Positions 1 through 8,208 of a DNA stretch of 64,000 bases are shown here, one piece after another (within the stretch, counting starts at the first letter, position 1; every line of letters starts with the position of its first letter). Below the pieces are notes generated by a model. That model ran no database searches. It saw nothing but the letters and a program-made list of their open reading frames with translations, and had not been told where the DNA came from. This DNA is from Dyella_A sp050749815 (GTDB lineage: Bacteria; Pseudomonadota; Gammaproteobacteria; Xanthomonadales; Rhodanobacteraceae): assembly GCF_050749815.1 (NCBI RefSeq), contig NZ_CP192735.1:2666001-2730000 (forward strand), given 5' to 3'. The position numbers were made by a program, and so were the translations under genes.

Positions 1-494
1 CGCAGCGACCGGACCGCACCGTGCGCGTGATCGCCTTCGCCAACGAGGAGATGGGTCTGTTCGGTGGTCGGGCGTACGCCGACAAGCACGCAGCCGACGT
101 GGCCAACCACGTGCTGGGCACCGAATCGGATTTCGGCGCCGGCCGCATCTGGCGCATGAGCGCCAGCGTGAAGCCGAGCGCGCGCGGCGCGATCGAGCAG
201 ATCGCCAAGGTGCTGGCGCCGATCGGCGTGGCCTACGACGCCGACAAGCCCGGCGGCGGCGGCTCGGATCTGTCGCAGATGCATGCCAAGGGCATGGCCG
301 CGCTGTCGCTCACCCAGGACGGCACCTACTACTTCGACTGGCACCACACGTCGGAGGACACGCTGGACAAGATCGACCCCGCCGACCTGGCGCAGAACGT
401 TGCGGTCTACGCGGCGTATGCGTACATGGCGGCGCAGGCCAAGGGCGACTTCGGCTCGGCGCCCGGCGCCTTCCCCGGCGAGCAGGGCGAGTAA
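1..494 (+). CDS. M28 family metallopeptidase, C-terminal part (5' end outside window)
   Basis: Zinc-dependent exopeptidase of the M28 (aminopeptidase Y/S-like) family, truncated by the window edge. The frame is open from base 3 and ends at TAA 492-494, giving about 164 residues. Visible family marks are the catalytic/metal glutamate pair in NEEMGLFGG, a later acidic segment ESDFG, and the distal metal histidine in WHHTSEDTLD. The domain's N-terminal metal ligands and any signal peptide lie upstream, so localisation cannot be read; M28 enzymes of this group are usually exported. The C-terminal tail (FGSAPGAFPGEQGE) is low-complexity. A long inverted repeat follows 12 bases after the stop and probably separates it from the convergent lipoprotein gene. 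The family call is firm; the substrate is unknown. Confidence 0.85.
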   Translation, partial: QRPDRTVRVIAFANEEMGLFGGRAYADKHAADVANHVLGTESDFGAGRIWRMSASVKPSARGAIEQIAKVLAPIGVAYDADKPGGGGSDLSQMHAKGMAALSLTQDGTYYFDWHHTSEDTLDKIDPADLAQNVAVYAAYAYMAAQAKGDFGSAPGAFPGEQGE

Positions 495-506
495 CCCCGC
501 CCGTCG

Positions 507-589
507 TGTAGGAGCCCGCTCGCGGGCGATGCTTTTGGCTTTGATGTGGCATCAGGGCGAGAAGCATCGCCCGCGAGCGGGCTCCTACA
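507..589. repeat. Long perfect inverted repeat (REP doublet/REPIN-like, possible bidirectional terminator)
   Basis: Two perfectly complementary 28-base arms, 507-534 and 562-589, flank a 27-base centre. Each arm begins TGTAGGAGCCCGCTCGCGGG, and the GCCCGCTCGCGGGC core is itself nearly palindromic. A short palindromic unit repeated in inverted orientation between convergent genes fits the REP doublet (REPIN) pattern known from Pseudomonas and Xanthomonadales. No T-tract follows on either strand, so any terminator role is inference. Confidence 0.65.
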
Positions 590-600
590 GATGGAAAGCG

Positions 601-996
601 CTAGCGCGTGTAGTGCAGCTTGGCGTCCACCAGCACCTTCGGAAAGCAGAAGGTCTTCGGGCGCACGGTGATCGCCACCGGCATCAGCACCTCCTTCTCC
701 ACGCCGCCGACGCTGTCGCACGTCGCGCCCGGGGCCAGCTCGTAGTGGATGACGCGCGCGGTGTACTGCGGGCAGACGTCGCCGCAGGGATACTCCGCCA
801 CCACCCGCTGGCCGTGATGCCGGCCGAGCTCGACCGTGGTGTGCATCAACGTGGCCTTGTCCCACGGCTGCTTCGCATACGCCAGCAACGCGGCGTCATC
901 GAGTGGACCGGGCGTCGCTGCGCGGCTGGCGCAGGCGCCGAGTGCCAGGGCCAGCAGTGCGGTGGTGCCGATCCATGTCGCGTAGTGATTGCGCAT
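601..996 (-). CDS. Small cysteine-containing lipoprotein, function unknown
   Basis: Predicted lipoprotein of about 131 residues, not recognised as a named family. The N-terminus is a lipoprotein signal: a charged start, a hydrophobic run TTALLALALGA and a lipobox ending at Cys (ALGAC). The mature part carries four further cysteines (CGDVC, TCDS, TFCFP), which could form disulfides in the periplasm. An ATG at 1005 is also in frame, but a GGGAG lies directly against it and 9 bases before the ATG at 996, so 996 is preferred. It lies downstream of the RND operon on the same strand, 57 bases after the pump gene, so read-through is possible. It is convergent with the M28 peptidase. No function is assigned. 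Confidence 0.6.
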   Translation of the reverse strand: MRNHYATWIGTTALLALALGACASRAATPGPLDDAALLAYAKQPWDKATLMHTTVELGRHHGQRVVAEYPCGDVCPQYTARVIHYELAPGATCDSVGGVEKEVLMPVAITVRPKTFCFPKVLVDAKLHYTR

Positions 997-1062
997 CGCC
1001 GTCATCTCCCATGCCGGAAAGCGGCAGCTTATCCCGCCCGGGCGTGAACGCGATGCGTCCGC

Positions 1063-4000
1063 TCACGCCTCGCTGATCTGCGTCTGCCGTGCCGGCAACT
1101 TGCCGCGATGCTGCAGGCGATCGAGATACAGATAGATCACCGGCGTCAGGTACAGCGTGAGCACCTGCGACACCAGCAGGCCACCGACTACCGCCAGGCC
1201 CAGCGGCCGACGCACCTCGGCGCCCGCGCCGATGCCCAGTGCGATCGGCAGCGTGCCGGCGAATGCGGCCATGGTGGTCATCATGATCGGGCGGAAACGC
1301 ACGCGGCAGGCCTCGAAGATCGCCTGCGCCGGCGCCATGCCCTCCTCGCGCTGCCGCTCCAGCGCGAAGTCGATCAGCATGATGGCGTTCTTCTTCACGA
1401 TGCCGATCAGCATCACGATGCCGACGAAGGCAAACAGGTCCAGCGAGGCCTGGAACACCACCAGCGTGAGCAGCGCGCCGACCGCCGCAGCCGGCAGGCC
1501 GGAGAGGATCGTCAGCGGGTGGATGAAGCTCTCGTACAGGATGCCCAGCACCAGGTAGATCACGAACACCGCCAGCAACAGCAGCAGGCCCATGCCCTGG
1601 ATGGAATCCTGGAACGCCTGCGCGGTGCCCTGCACGCTGCCGGTGATCGTCGCCGGCAGACGGATACCCGCCATCGCCTGCTCAATGCTCGACACCGCTT
1701 CGCTCAGCGACACGCCCGGCGCCAGGTTGAACGACACCGTCACCGCCGGCAACTGACCCTGGTGGTTGACCGTGAGTACCTCCGGCTGACGCCTGAACGT
1801 GGCCACCGCATTGAGCGGCACCAGCTTGCCGCTGCTGGCGGTGACATAGATGCGCGAGAGCACGTCCGGATCGCTCTGCAGGCGGCGCTCCACCTGCAGG
1901 ATCACCCAGTACTGGGTGGCCGAGCCGTAGATGGTGGACACCTGGTTGGTGCCGAACGCCGCCCCCAGCGCGCTCTGCACCTGCGCCATGGTGAGGCCCA
2001 GCGGTGCGAGCTTGTCGCGATCCACGTCCACCGCGATCGACGGGCTGTTGAGATCCAGGTCGGTGGTGACGTCCTGAAAGCCGGGCAGACCGCGGAAAGC
2101 GCCGACCACCTTGTCGCTCCAGGCGTAGAGCGCCGGCAGGTCGACCGACTGCAGGGTGTACTGGTACTGCGCCTTGCTCTGCCGGCCGCCGATCTGGATC
2201 GCCGGCGGGTTGGCGATGTAGGTGCGGATGCCCGGCACCACGGCGAACTTCTTACGCAGCTCCTGGATGATCTGGTCCGGCGTGAGCTGGCGCTCGTGGG
2301 TCGGCTTGAGCTTGAGCAGCAAGGTGCCGTTGTTGACCGTGCTGCGCGGCCCGCCGGCGCCCACGCTGGACATGTAGCCGTCCAGATTGGGGTCCTTCGC
2401 CACGATCGCCGCCAGTTGCTGCTGGCGCGCCACCATCGCGTCGAAGGAGACGTCCTGCGGGCCTTCGGTGGTGACGCGCAGCAGGCCGTTGTCGCCGGCG
2501 GGAATGAAATCCTTCGGCGCCACCATGAACAGCAGGGCGGTGGCCAGCAGGCTCACGGCAAAGCCGGCCAGCACCAGCCGCGGACGGTCCATGCACCAGC
2601 GCAGGCTGCCGGTATAACCGCGCTGTACGGCGCTGAAGCCGCGGTCGAAACCGGCGATCAGCCAGTTCTTGCTTCCGTGGTGGTGCGCCTTGACGAAGCG
2701 ACTGCACAGCATCGGCGTGAGCGTGATCGCCACCACGCCGGAGATGAGGATCGCCACGCTGATGGTCACCGCGAACTCGTGGAACAGCCGCCCCACGATG
2801 CCGCCCATGAACATCACCGGGATGAACACGGCGATCAGCGACAGCGTCATGGAGAAGATGGTGAAGCCGATCTCGCCGGCGCCCTTCACGGCCGCCTCGT
2901 ACGGACGCTCGCCCGCCTCGATGTGGCGCACGATGTTCTCCAGCATCACGATCGCATCGTCCACCACGAAGCCCACCGCCAGGGTCAGCGCCAGCAGCGA
3001 CAGGTTATCCAGGCTGTAGCCCAGTGCGGACATCGCGCCGAACGTGCCGACCACCGAGATCGGCAGCGCCACCGCGGGAATCAGCGTGGCCGAGAGGTTG
3101 CCCAGGAACAGATAGATCACGCCCACCACCAGCACGCCGGCCAGCAGCAGCGTGAACTGCACGTCGTCCACCGACTCGCGGATGGATTGGGAGCGGTCGT
3201 ACAGCGTGGCCAGCTTCACGGACGGCGGCAGGGTGGCGACGAAACCCGGCAGCAGCGCCTTGATGCGCTGGACCGTTTCGACCGTGTTGGCACCCGGCTG
3301 GCGCGAGATGGCCAGGATCACCGCGCGCTCGCCGTTGTACCAGCTGGCCGCCTGGTCGTTCTGCACGCTGTCGCGCGCCGCGCCGAGGTCGCCTACGTGC
3401 ACGGGCGCACCGTTGCGCCACGTCACCACCACGCCGTTGTAGGCGGCCGCGCGCATCAGCTGGCCGTCGCTGCGGATCGGCAATTGCTGGCGCTGCCCGT
3501 ACAGCGACCCGGTGGCCTGGTTGACGTTGGCGTCGGCGATCGCGCTCTGCACCTGATCGATGCCGATGCCGGCGGCGGCGAGCTTGTCCGGATCGACGCT
3601 GATGCGCACGGCGTACTTCTGCGCGCCGTACACGTTCACCTGCGCCACGCCGTCGACCATCGACAGCCGCTGCGCCAGTTCGGTCTCGGCGTACTCGTCT
3701 ACCTGCGACAGCGGCAGCGTGTCCGAACGCATGGTGAGGAACAGGATCGGCGCGTCGGCGGGGTTCACCTTGCGGAAGGTGGGCGGCGTGGGCATCTCGC
3801 GCGGCAGCTGGCGCTGCGCGGCGGAGATCGCCGACTGCACGTCCTGCGCGGCGCCGTCGATGCTGCGATTGAGATCGAAGGTGAGCGTGATCGAGGTCGA
3901 GCCCAGGGCGCTGGTCGAGCTCATCGAGGCGATGCCGGCAATCGTCGACAATTGCGCTTCCAGCGGCGTGGCGACCGCCGAGGCCATGGTTTCCGGCGAC

Positions 4001-4161
4001 GCGCCGGGCAGGCTGGCACTGATGCTGATGGTGGGGAAGTCGACGTTCGGCAGCTCGTTCACCGGCAACCGCGGATAGGCCACGACGCCGAACACCAGCA
4101 GCGCCGCCATCAGCAGCGTGGTCATCACCGGGCGGCGGATGCACAGCTCGGGAATGTTCAT
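1063..4161 (-). CDS. RND multidrug efflux permease (HAE1/MdtB-MdtC-like)
   Basis: Inner-membrane proton/drug antiporter of 1032 residues, full length for the AcrB/MdtBC group. It opens with the typical IRRPVMTTLLMAALLVFG first membrane helix. The proton-relay aspartates of TM4 are present in VGFVVDDAIVMLENI and the TM10 lysine in IGIVKKNAIMLIDFA. The two large periplasmic loops and twofold repeat of the family are evident. Start is supported by GAGGTGA just upstream. It is the last gene of marR - adaptor - pump, 33 bases after the adaptor. No TolC-like outer membrane channel is encoded nearby, so it probably uses one encoded elsewhere. Substrate class cannot be read from sequence alone. Confidence 0.93.
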   Translation of the reverse strand: MNIPELCIRRPVMTTLLMAALLVFGVVAYPRLPVNELPNVDFPTISISASLPGASPETMASAVATPLEAQLSTIAGIASMSSTSALGSTSITLTFDLNRSIDGAAQDVQSAISAAQRQLPREMPTPPTFRKVNPADAPILFLTMRSDTLPLSQVDEYAETELAQRLSMVDGVAQVNVYGAQKYAVRISVDPDKLAAAGIGIDQVQSAIADANVNQATGSLYGQRQQLPIRSDGQLMRAAAYNGVVVTWRNGAPVHVGDLGAARDSVQNDQAASWYNGERAVILAISRQPGANTVETVQRIKALLPGFVATLPPSVKLATLYDRSQSIRESVDDVQFTLLLAGVLVVGVIYLFLGNLSATLIPAVALPISVVGTFGAMSALGYSLDNLSLLALTLAVGFVVDDAIVMLENIVRHIEAGERPYEAAVKGAGEIGFTIFSMTLSLIAVFIPVMFMGGIVGRLFHEFAVTISVAILISGVVAITLTPMLCSRFVKAHHHGSKNWLIAGFDRGFSAVQRGYTGSLRWCMDRPRLVLAGFAVSLLATALLFMVAPKDFIPAGDNGLLRVTTEGPQDVSFDAMVARQQQLAAIVAKDPNLDGYMSSVGAGGPRSTVNNGTLLLKLKPTHERQLTPDQIIQELRKKFAVVPGIRTYIANPPAIQIGGRQSKAQYQYTLQSVDLPALYAWSDKVVGAFRGLPGFQDVTTDLDLNSPSIAVDVDRDKLAPLGLTMAQVQSALGAAFGTNQVSTIYGSATQYWVILQVERRLQSDPDVLSRIYVTASSGKLVPLNAVATFRRQPEVLTVNHQGQLPAVTVSFNLAPGVSLSEAVSSIEQAMAGIRLPATITGSVQGTAQAFQDSIQGMGLLLLLAVFVIYLVLGILYESFIHPLTILSGLPAAAVGALLTLVVFQASLDLFAFVGIVMLIGIVKKNAIMLIDFALERQREEGMAPAQAIFEACRVRFRPIMMTTMAAFAGTLPIALGIGAGAEVRRPLGLAVVGGLLVSQVLTLYLTPVIYLYLDRLQHRGKLPARQTQISEA

Positions 4162-4194
4162 GCCGTCACCTCGTTGCTGCCGGCACGCGCGCCA

Positions 4195-5313
4195 TCACTT
4201 CGCCACATGGGCCTTGGCTCCGTCGGCCAGCAGCATCTGCCCTTCCACCACCACCTGCTCGCCGGGCGTCACGCCCTTGTCGATCACTTGGCGGTCGCCC
4301 TGCGTGGGGCCGGTTTCCACATAACGCTGCTGCACGGTGCCGTCAGCACCCAGCACGAACACGAAGCTGCCCTTGGAGGAACTCTGCAGCGCCGGCACCG
4401 GCACCGTGACCACACCCGTCAGGTGCGTGGTGGGCAGGCTCACCTGCACGTACTGGCCGGGCGTGAGGCGGCGTGAGGCGTTGTCGAAGCGGGCCTTGAG
4501 CGTGATCGTGCTGGTCGCCGCGTCCACCGCGTTGTCGACGAATTCCAGCGTGCCGCGCAGCGGCCGGCCGTGATCACCGGCGACGGTCGCCTGCACGGTC
4601 ACCGCACCGCGCGCCAGGGCCGTGCGCACGGCCGGCAGGGAATCCTGCGGAATGGCGAAGGTGACGCGCACCGGATCGTCCTGATTGAGCACGAACAGGT
4701 CGGTGGCATCGGCGGTGACCTGCGCGCCCGGCCACACCAGCGGGGCACCGACCACGCCGTCGAACGGCGCCACGATGCGCGCGTAGTCGAGCTGGGTCTG
4801 CGCCAGCTCCTGCGCGGCGAGGTCGCTCTGCAGCGCGGCGCGCGCCACCGCGAGGTTGGCCTTATAGGTGTCGAAATCGGCCTTGGACACAAAGCCCTTG
4901 GCGAGCAGATCGGTGTAGCGCTGCTGGTCGGCCTGGGCCTTCTGCAGCTGGGCGCGATCGCGCGCCACCACGCCGCGCGCCTGGTCGAGCTGGGCCTTCA
5001 GCAGACGCGGATCGATCTGCGCCAGCACGTCGCCCTTGCGCACGTGCGCGCCGGGGGTGAAGCCCAGCGACTGCAGCTGACCGGAAACCCGCGCACGCAG
5101 CGTCACCGTGGACCATGCCTCCACACGGCCCACCAGGGTCAGCGTCAGATCCAGATCGCCGCAGGTGGCCGCGCTCACCTGCACCGGTACCGACGACCTT
5201 GCGCCCGCAGCCGGCGCTGGCGCGCTCTGCCGGGTGCGGTGGCTGAACAGGTAGGCAGCCAGCGCCACCAGCGCGAGCACGACAAACAGCAGAAGGGCTT
5301 TCTTGCGGGACAT
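4195..5313 (-). CDS. RND efflux periplasmic adaptor (membrane fusion protein)
   Basis: Adaptor of 372 residues linking the RND pump to an outer-membrane channel. It has an N-terminal membrane anchor (KALLLFVVLALVALAAYLF), a split lipoyl/biotinyl-like region (VTLRARVSGQLQSLGF before the hairpin, APFDGVVGAPLVWPG after it), a long alpha-helical hairpin rich in Ala/Gln/Leu around residues 95-165, and a beta-barrel/membrane-proximal end (FVFVLGADGTVQQRYVETG). Length and order match MdtA/AcrA-type adaptors. It lies between the MarR regulator and the pump on the same strand. A 132-base gap separates it from marR and contains a perfect palindrome, so a second regulated promoter is possible. Confidence 0.92.
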   Translation of the reverse strand: MSRKKALLLFVVLALVALAAYLFSHRTRQSAPAPAAGARSSVPVQVSAATCGDLDLTLTLVGRVEAWSTVTLRARVSGQLQSLGFTPGAHVRKGDVLAQIDPRLLKAQLDQARGVVARDRAQLQKAQADQQRYTDLLAKGFVSKADFDTYKANLAVARAALQSDLAAQELAQTQLDYARIVAPFDGVVGAPLVWPGAQVTADATDLFVLNQDDPVRVTFAIPQDSLPAVRTALARGAVTVQATVAGDHGRPLRGTLEFVDNAVDAATSTITLKARFDNASRRLTPGQYVQVSLPTTHLTGVVTVPVPALQSSSKGSFVFVLGADGTVQQRYVETGPTQGDRQVIDKGVTPGEQVVVEGQMLLADGAKAHVAK

Positions 5314-5390
5314 GCAGGGGAGTTCTCGGGAAGCGCGTCGCGAACCCTACGGCACCGTTGTGCGCGCGGATTCAGGCCAGGTGTGCGTGT

Positions 5391-5404
5391 GCGCCACGTG
5401 GCGC
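5391..5404. promoter_or_regulatory. 14-bp perfect palindrome upstream of the RND adaptor gene
   Basis: GCGCCACGTGGCGC reads identically on both strands and lies in the gap between the MarR regulator gene (ends 5446) and the adaptor start (5313). It could be an operator or a small RNA hairpin after marR. The sequence alone does not decide between them, and GC-rich palindromes of this size also arise by chance. Confidence 0.25.
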
Positions 5405-5445
5405 GGCGCACAGCCTCGTTTCAAACGCCCCAGGACGGCTGCGGT

Positions 5446-5961
5446 TTACTCGCGCTCGTCGTGACTTTCGGCAGGGTCGCCAGCACCCTGGTCCAGCGCC
5501 TGCAGGTTGTCCTTGATCCGCTCAAGCACGGCCAGCGCCTGCGCCAGCTCGTCGTAGTCGATGCCCTGGGTGGCGTCCTTGCGCAGGCCGCGACCGATCT
5601 CCTCCATGTCGCCGATCACCGCGCGTGCCTGCTCGGTGGGATACAACCGCCAGGCGCGGCGGTCACGCGGATCGGGGCGACGCTCGACGAAGCCCGCCGC
5701 CTGCAGGCGATCGATCACACGGCCGACCGCAATCGGCTCCATCTCCAGGTTCTCGGCCAGCTCGGTCTGGCGCAGCCCTTCGCGATGATGGAGCATCTTG
5801 GTGGCCCGCCACTGCGCGCGGGTCAGCCCGAACTTCACCGCACGGCGGTCGAAGTGCTTGCGGAACAGCAGCGTCACATCGTTGAGCAGGTAGCCGAACG
5901 GGAGATCTTCGGTTTTCGCCATGTTTGCCGTGCACTCCGGACCAACCAACGCTGTGAGCAT
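5446..5961 (-). CDS. MarR family transcriptional regulator of the efflux operon
   Basis: Winged-helix MarR-type repressor of 171 residues. The helix-turn-helix covers LRQTELAENLEMEPIAVGRV and the wing is RRPDPRDRRAWRLYPTE, a classic DxRxxR-type wing. Start: the ATG at 5961 has GGAGGG at good spacing, while an internal ATG (5922, MAKTED) has only a distant GGAG, so the longer form is used. It heads the operon with the adaptor and pump and is divergent from the macrodomain gene only 23 bases away, so it may control both directions. Proteins of this type usually repress their own pump and are released by phenolic or planar ligands; that role is inferred from position. Confidence 0.9.
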   Translation of the reverse strand: MLTALVGPECTANMAKTEDLPFGYLLNDVTLLFRKHFDRRAVKFGLTRAQWRATKMLHHREGLRQTELAENLEMEPIAVGRVIDRLQAAGFVERRPDPRDRRAWRLYPTEQARAVIGDMEEIGRGLRKDATQGIDYDELAQALAVLERIKDNLQALDQGAGDPAESHDERE

Positions 5962-5984
5962 ACGTGCCCTCCGATGGACAGACC

Positions 5985-6506
5985 ATGACCCTGCGCATCA
6001 TCGTTGCTGATCTCACCACGCTGGCGCAGGACGCCATCGTCAACGCGGCCAATCCGAGCCTGCTCGGCGGGGGCGGCGTGGATGGGGCGATCCACCGCGC
6101 CGCCGGTCCGGCGCTGCTGGCCGCGTGCCGAGCGCTGCCGGAGCACTCGCCCGGCGTGCGCTGCGCCACTGGCGAGGCGGTGATCACCCCGGGCTTTGCG
6201 CTGGCGGCGCGGCACATCATCCACACCGTGGGGCCGGTGTGGCGCGGCGGCGAACGTGGCGAGGCGGAGCTGCTTGGGCGCTGCTACCGGCGCTCGCTCG
6301 CGCTGGCCGCCGAGTACCGACTGGCCAGCGTGGCGTTCCCGGCGATCAGCTGCGGCGTCTACGGCTACCCGGCCGAAGCGGCCGCCGACGTGGCGGTGCG
6401 CAGCGTGCGCGAAGCGCTGGTGCAATGGCCGACCATGCAGGTGACGCTGTGCGCGCGGGATGCCGCGATGGCGGCGATCCTGCACGAGGCGCTCAGCGCA
6501 GGGTGA
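5985..6506 (+). CDS. Macrodomain protein (probable O-acetyl-ADP-ribose/ADP-ribose hydrolase, YmdB-like)
   Basis: Single macrodomain of 173 residues. Family marks are VADLTTLAQDAIVNAANPSL, the glycine-rich GGGGVDGAIHRAAGP loop, and ISCGVYGYPAEAAADVA near residue 120-135. Macrodomains of the MacroD/YmdB type remove acetate from O-acetyl-ADP-ribose or ADP-ribose from proteins; the Asn-Ala-Ala-Asn and GVDGAIH motifs fit a catalytically active member. The ATG at 5985 is chosen because homologous proteins begin right at this beta strand; a GTG at 5964 is also in frame. It is divergent from marR, and its 3' end overlaps the convergent BatD gene by 14 bases, unusually tight for genes of unrelated function. 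Confidence 0.9.
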   Translation: MTLRIIVADLTTLAQDAIVNAANPSLLGGGGVDGAIHRAAGPALLAACRALPEHSPGVRCATGEAVITPGFALAARHIIHTVGPVWRGGERGEAELLGRCYRRSLALAAEYRLASVAFPAISCGVYGYPAEAAADVAVRSVREALVQWPTMQVTLCARDAAMAAILHEALSAG

Positions 6507-8208
6507 AGGGATACAGCGGCGGCAGCGGGTCGTCGCCGGCCGGTGGCGCTTCCTCGCTGCGCCACGCGAACCCCGGCGCAAACGCCCTGGCCAGCGCCTC
6601 GCGATCCGGTGCAACCGCTGCGGAGGCGTAGCGCGCGCGCTGCAGCGCGTCGATGGCAGCGCGCTGTTCGGGTGAGGACAGCGCCGCCGACAGCGCATCG
6701 AGGTGGCGCAGCGTGGGGCGTTCGGCCTGCGCCCACGCCAGCAATCGATGGGCCTGCGCCGCCACATCCGCTTCGCGCACCGCGTGCAGGAACGCCTGCT
6801 TCGCCTCGCGCGGCGCTATCGCCGCCGTGCGCGCGGGCGCCACGGGGAGCGGTGTCGAACGCCGTCGGCGACGCCACCACACGACACCGACCACCACGGT
6901 AACCAGCCACAAGCCCAGGCTGGCCAATGCGATCCACACCCAGGGTTGACGCGGAGCCGCGGCGGCGTGGCGATCGTTGGTCGGAGCCGGCGTCGAGGCC
7001 TCGGGCGGCGCACTCGACGCGGCCGCCGCGGGAGCGGCCGACGAGACCGTGGCCGCGCCGGCGGCCGGCGCTACGGTCAGTTGGTGGGCCGGGATCGTCG
7101 CGGTCTCGGCGTGATCGGTGAGTACGTTCCACCACTTCACGGTGATCGCCGGCACGGTCAGCGTGCCGGCCTTGCCCGGCACGATGGCGAAGGACTGCTG
7201 GCGGCGACCAACCACCCACGGGCCATCGGCGCGATTCCCGGTAACCGGCTTGTCCGGGTACGCGGTGGCGCCGTCGAGCATGGGCAGGCTGAGTGACGGC
7301 AGCGCTTCGAACGGTAGCCCCGTAGCCTCCATCGTGAGCGTGAGGTTGAACGGTTGGCCCACGCGCAACGGCGTGGCGGCATCGGGCAGGCCGTCGAGGC
7401 TGAGGCTGAGCTTGCGCGCCGGCAGCCAGGCCGCGCTGCCCCAGTCGGCCGGCGCCGGCCGGATCGTCACGGTGAGCGGGCGGCTCTGCGCCGAGACGGG
7501 CGCCCCCATGCCGAGGAAGCTGTCCGGATCGTTGGGATCGAGCAGGTCGCCCTGGAACGGAATCGGCGGAATCGTCAGCTCGCCGGGCCGCTGCGGCACC
7601 AGCACGTAGCGGCGTTCGATCACGTTGTAGATGCGACCGTTGCGCTCGGCCTGGTAGTCGGTGTCGCCGCCGATGCGGCTGACGTCGACACCGTCGATGC
7701 GCGGATCGCCCAGCGATGCGTTGGCCAGGTTGGCGGTGTAGAACAGCTTGACGCTCAGCGAGAGCTGCTGCCCAACATAGGCCTGGGTCGGATCGATCGC
7801 CGCCTCGACGAACACCGGCCCGGTGGCGCCGCGGGCGGCCGGGTCGGGCGCGGTCACTTCCAGCGTGCGCGGTTCGGTGGTCTCACTACCCACCGTCAGC
7901 GGAGGAATGCGCAGCGTGCCCTGGTGCAGCGGGCGCAGCGCCACGCCGTAGGAATACTCCACCGTGCGCTGGCCGTTGACGAAGCTGGTGGTGCTGCCGC
8001 TGGACTTGCCCAGCACCTCGAAATCGTTGCTCAGCGGTGACAGATCCGGCGCCGCCAACGGCGCGCTCTGCGAGCGCAGGTTGAGCGTGACGGTATCCCC
8101 CAGCTGGGCCGTGCTGCGGTCGAGCGAGGCCTGCACCTGCGCGTGCGCCAGCCACGGCAGCAGCCAGCAGCACAGCACCACGGCAAGCAAACGTAGCGGA
8201 CGGGTCAC
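6493..8208 (-). CDS. batD: BatD family protein (Bat operon, oxygen/stress tolerance)
   Basis: Exported, membrane-anchored protein of 571 residues. It has a signal peptide (LRLLAVVLCCWLLPWLAHA), then several immunoglobulin-like beta domains typical of BatD (QVQASLDRSTAQLGDTV opening, RYVLVPQRPGELTIPPIPF in the middle), an Ala/Pro-rich linker near residues 390-415, a membrane helix (WIALASLGLWLVTVVVGVVW) and an Arg-rich cytosolic tail. It ends the Bat operon and starts 4 bases inside the BatB-C gene. Known of the family: bat genes were named for aerotolerance in Bacteroides; the biochemical role is unsettled, with proposed envelope-stress or chaperone functions together with the MoxR ATPase. 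Confidence 0.9.
   Translation of the reverse strand: MTRPLRLLAVVLCCWLLPWLAHAQVQASLDRSTAQLGDTVTLNLRSQSAPLAAPDLSPLSNDFEVLGKSSGSTTSFVNGQRTVEYSYGVALRPLHQGTLRIPPLTVGSETTEPRTLEVTAPDPAARGATGPVFVEAAIDPTQAYVGQQLSLSVKLFYTANLANASLGDPRIDGVDVSRIGGDTDYQAERNGRIYNVIERRYVLVPQRPGELTIPPIPFQGDLLDPNDPDSFLGMGAPVSAQSRPLTVTIRPAPADWGSAAWLPARKLSLSLDGLPDAATPLRVGQPFNLTLTMEATGLPFEALPSLSLPMLDGATAYPDKPVTGNRADGPWVVGRRQQSFAIVPGKAGTLTVPAITVKWWNVLTDHAETATIPAHQLTVAPAAGAATVSSAAPAAAASSAPPEASTPAPTNDRHAAAAPRQPWVWIALASLGLWLVTVVVGVVWWRRRRRSTPLPVAPARTAAIAPREAKQAFLHAVREADVAAQAHRLLAWAQAERPTLRHLDALSAALSSPEQRAAIDALQRARYASAAVAPDREALARAFAPGFAWRSEEAPPAGDDPLPPLYPFTLR

Noticed and set aside
1108..4476. 1122-codon open frame opposite the RND pump and adaptor
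   Set aside because: His/Arg/Gln/Ala-rich composition, no domain, and exactly antisense to well-recognised genes: a high-GC shadow frame.
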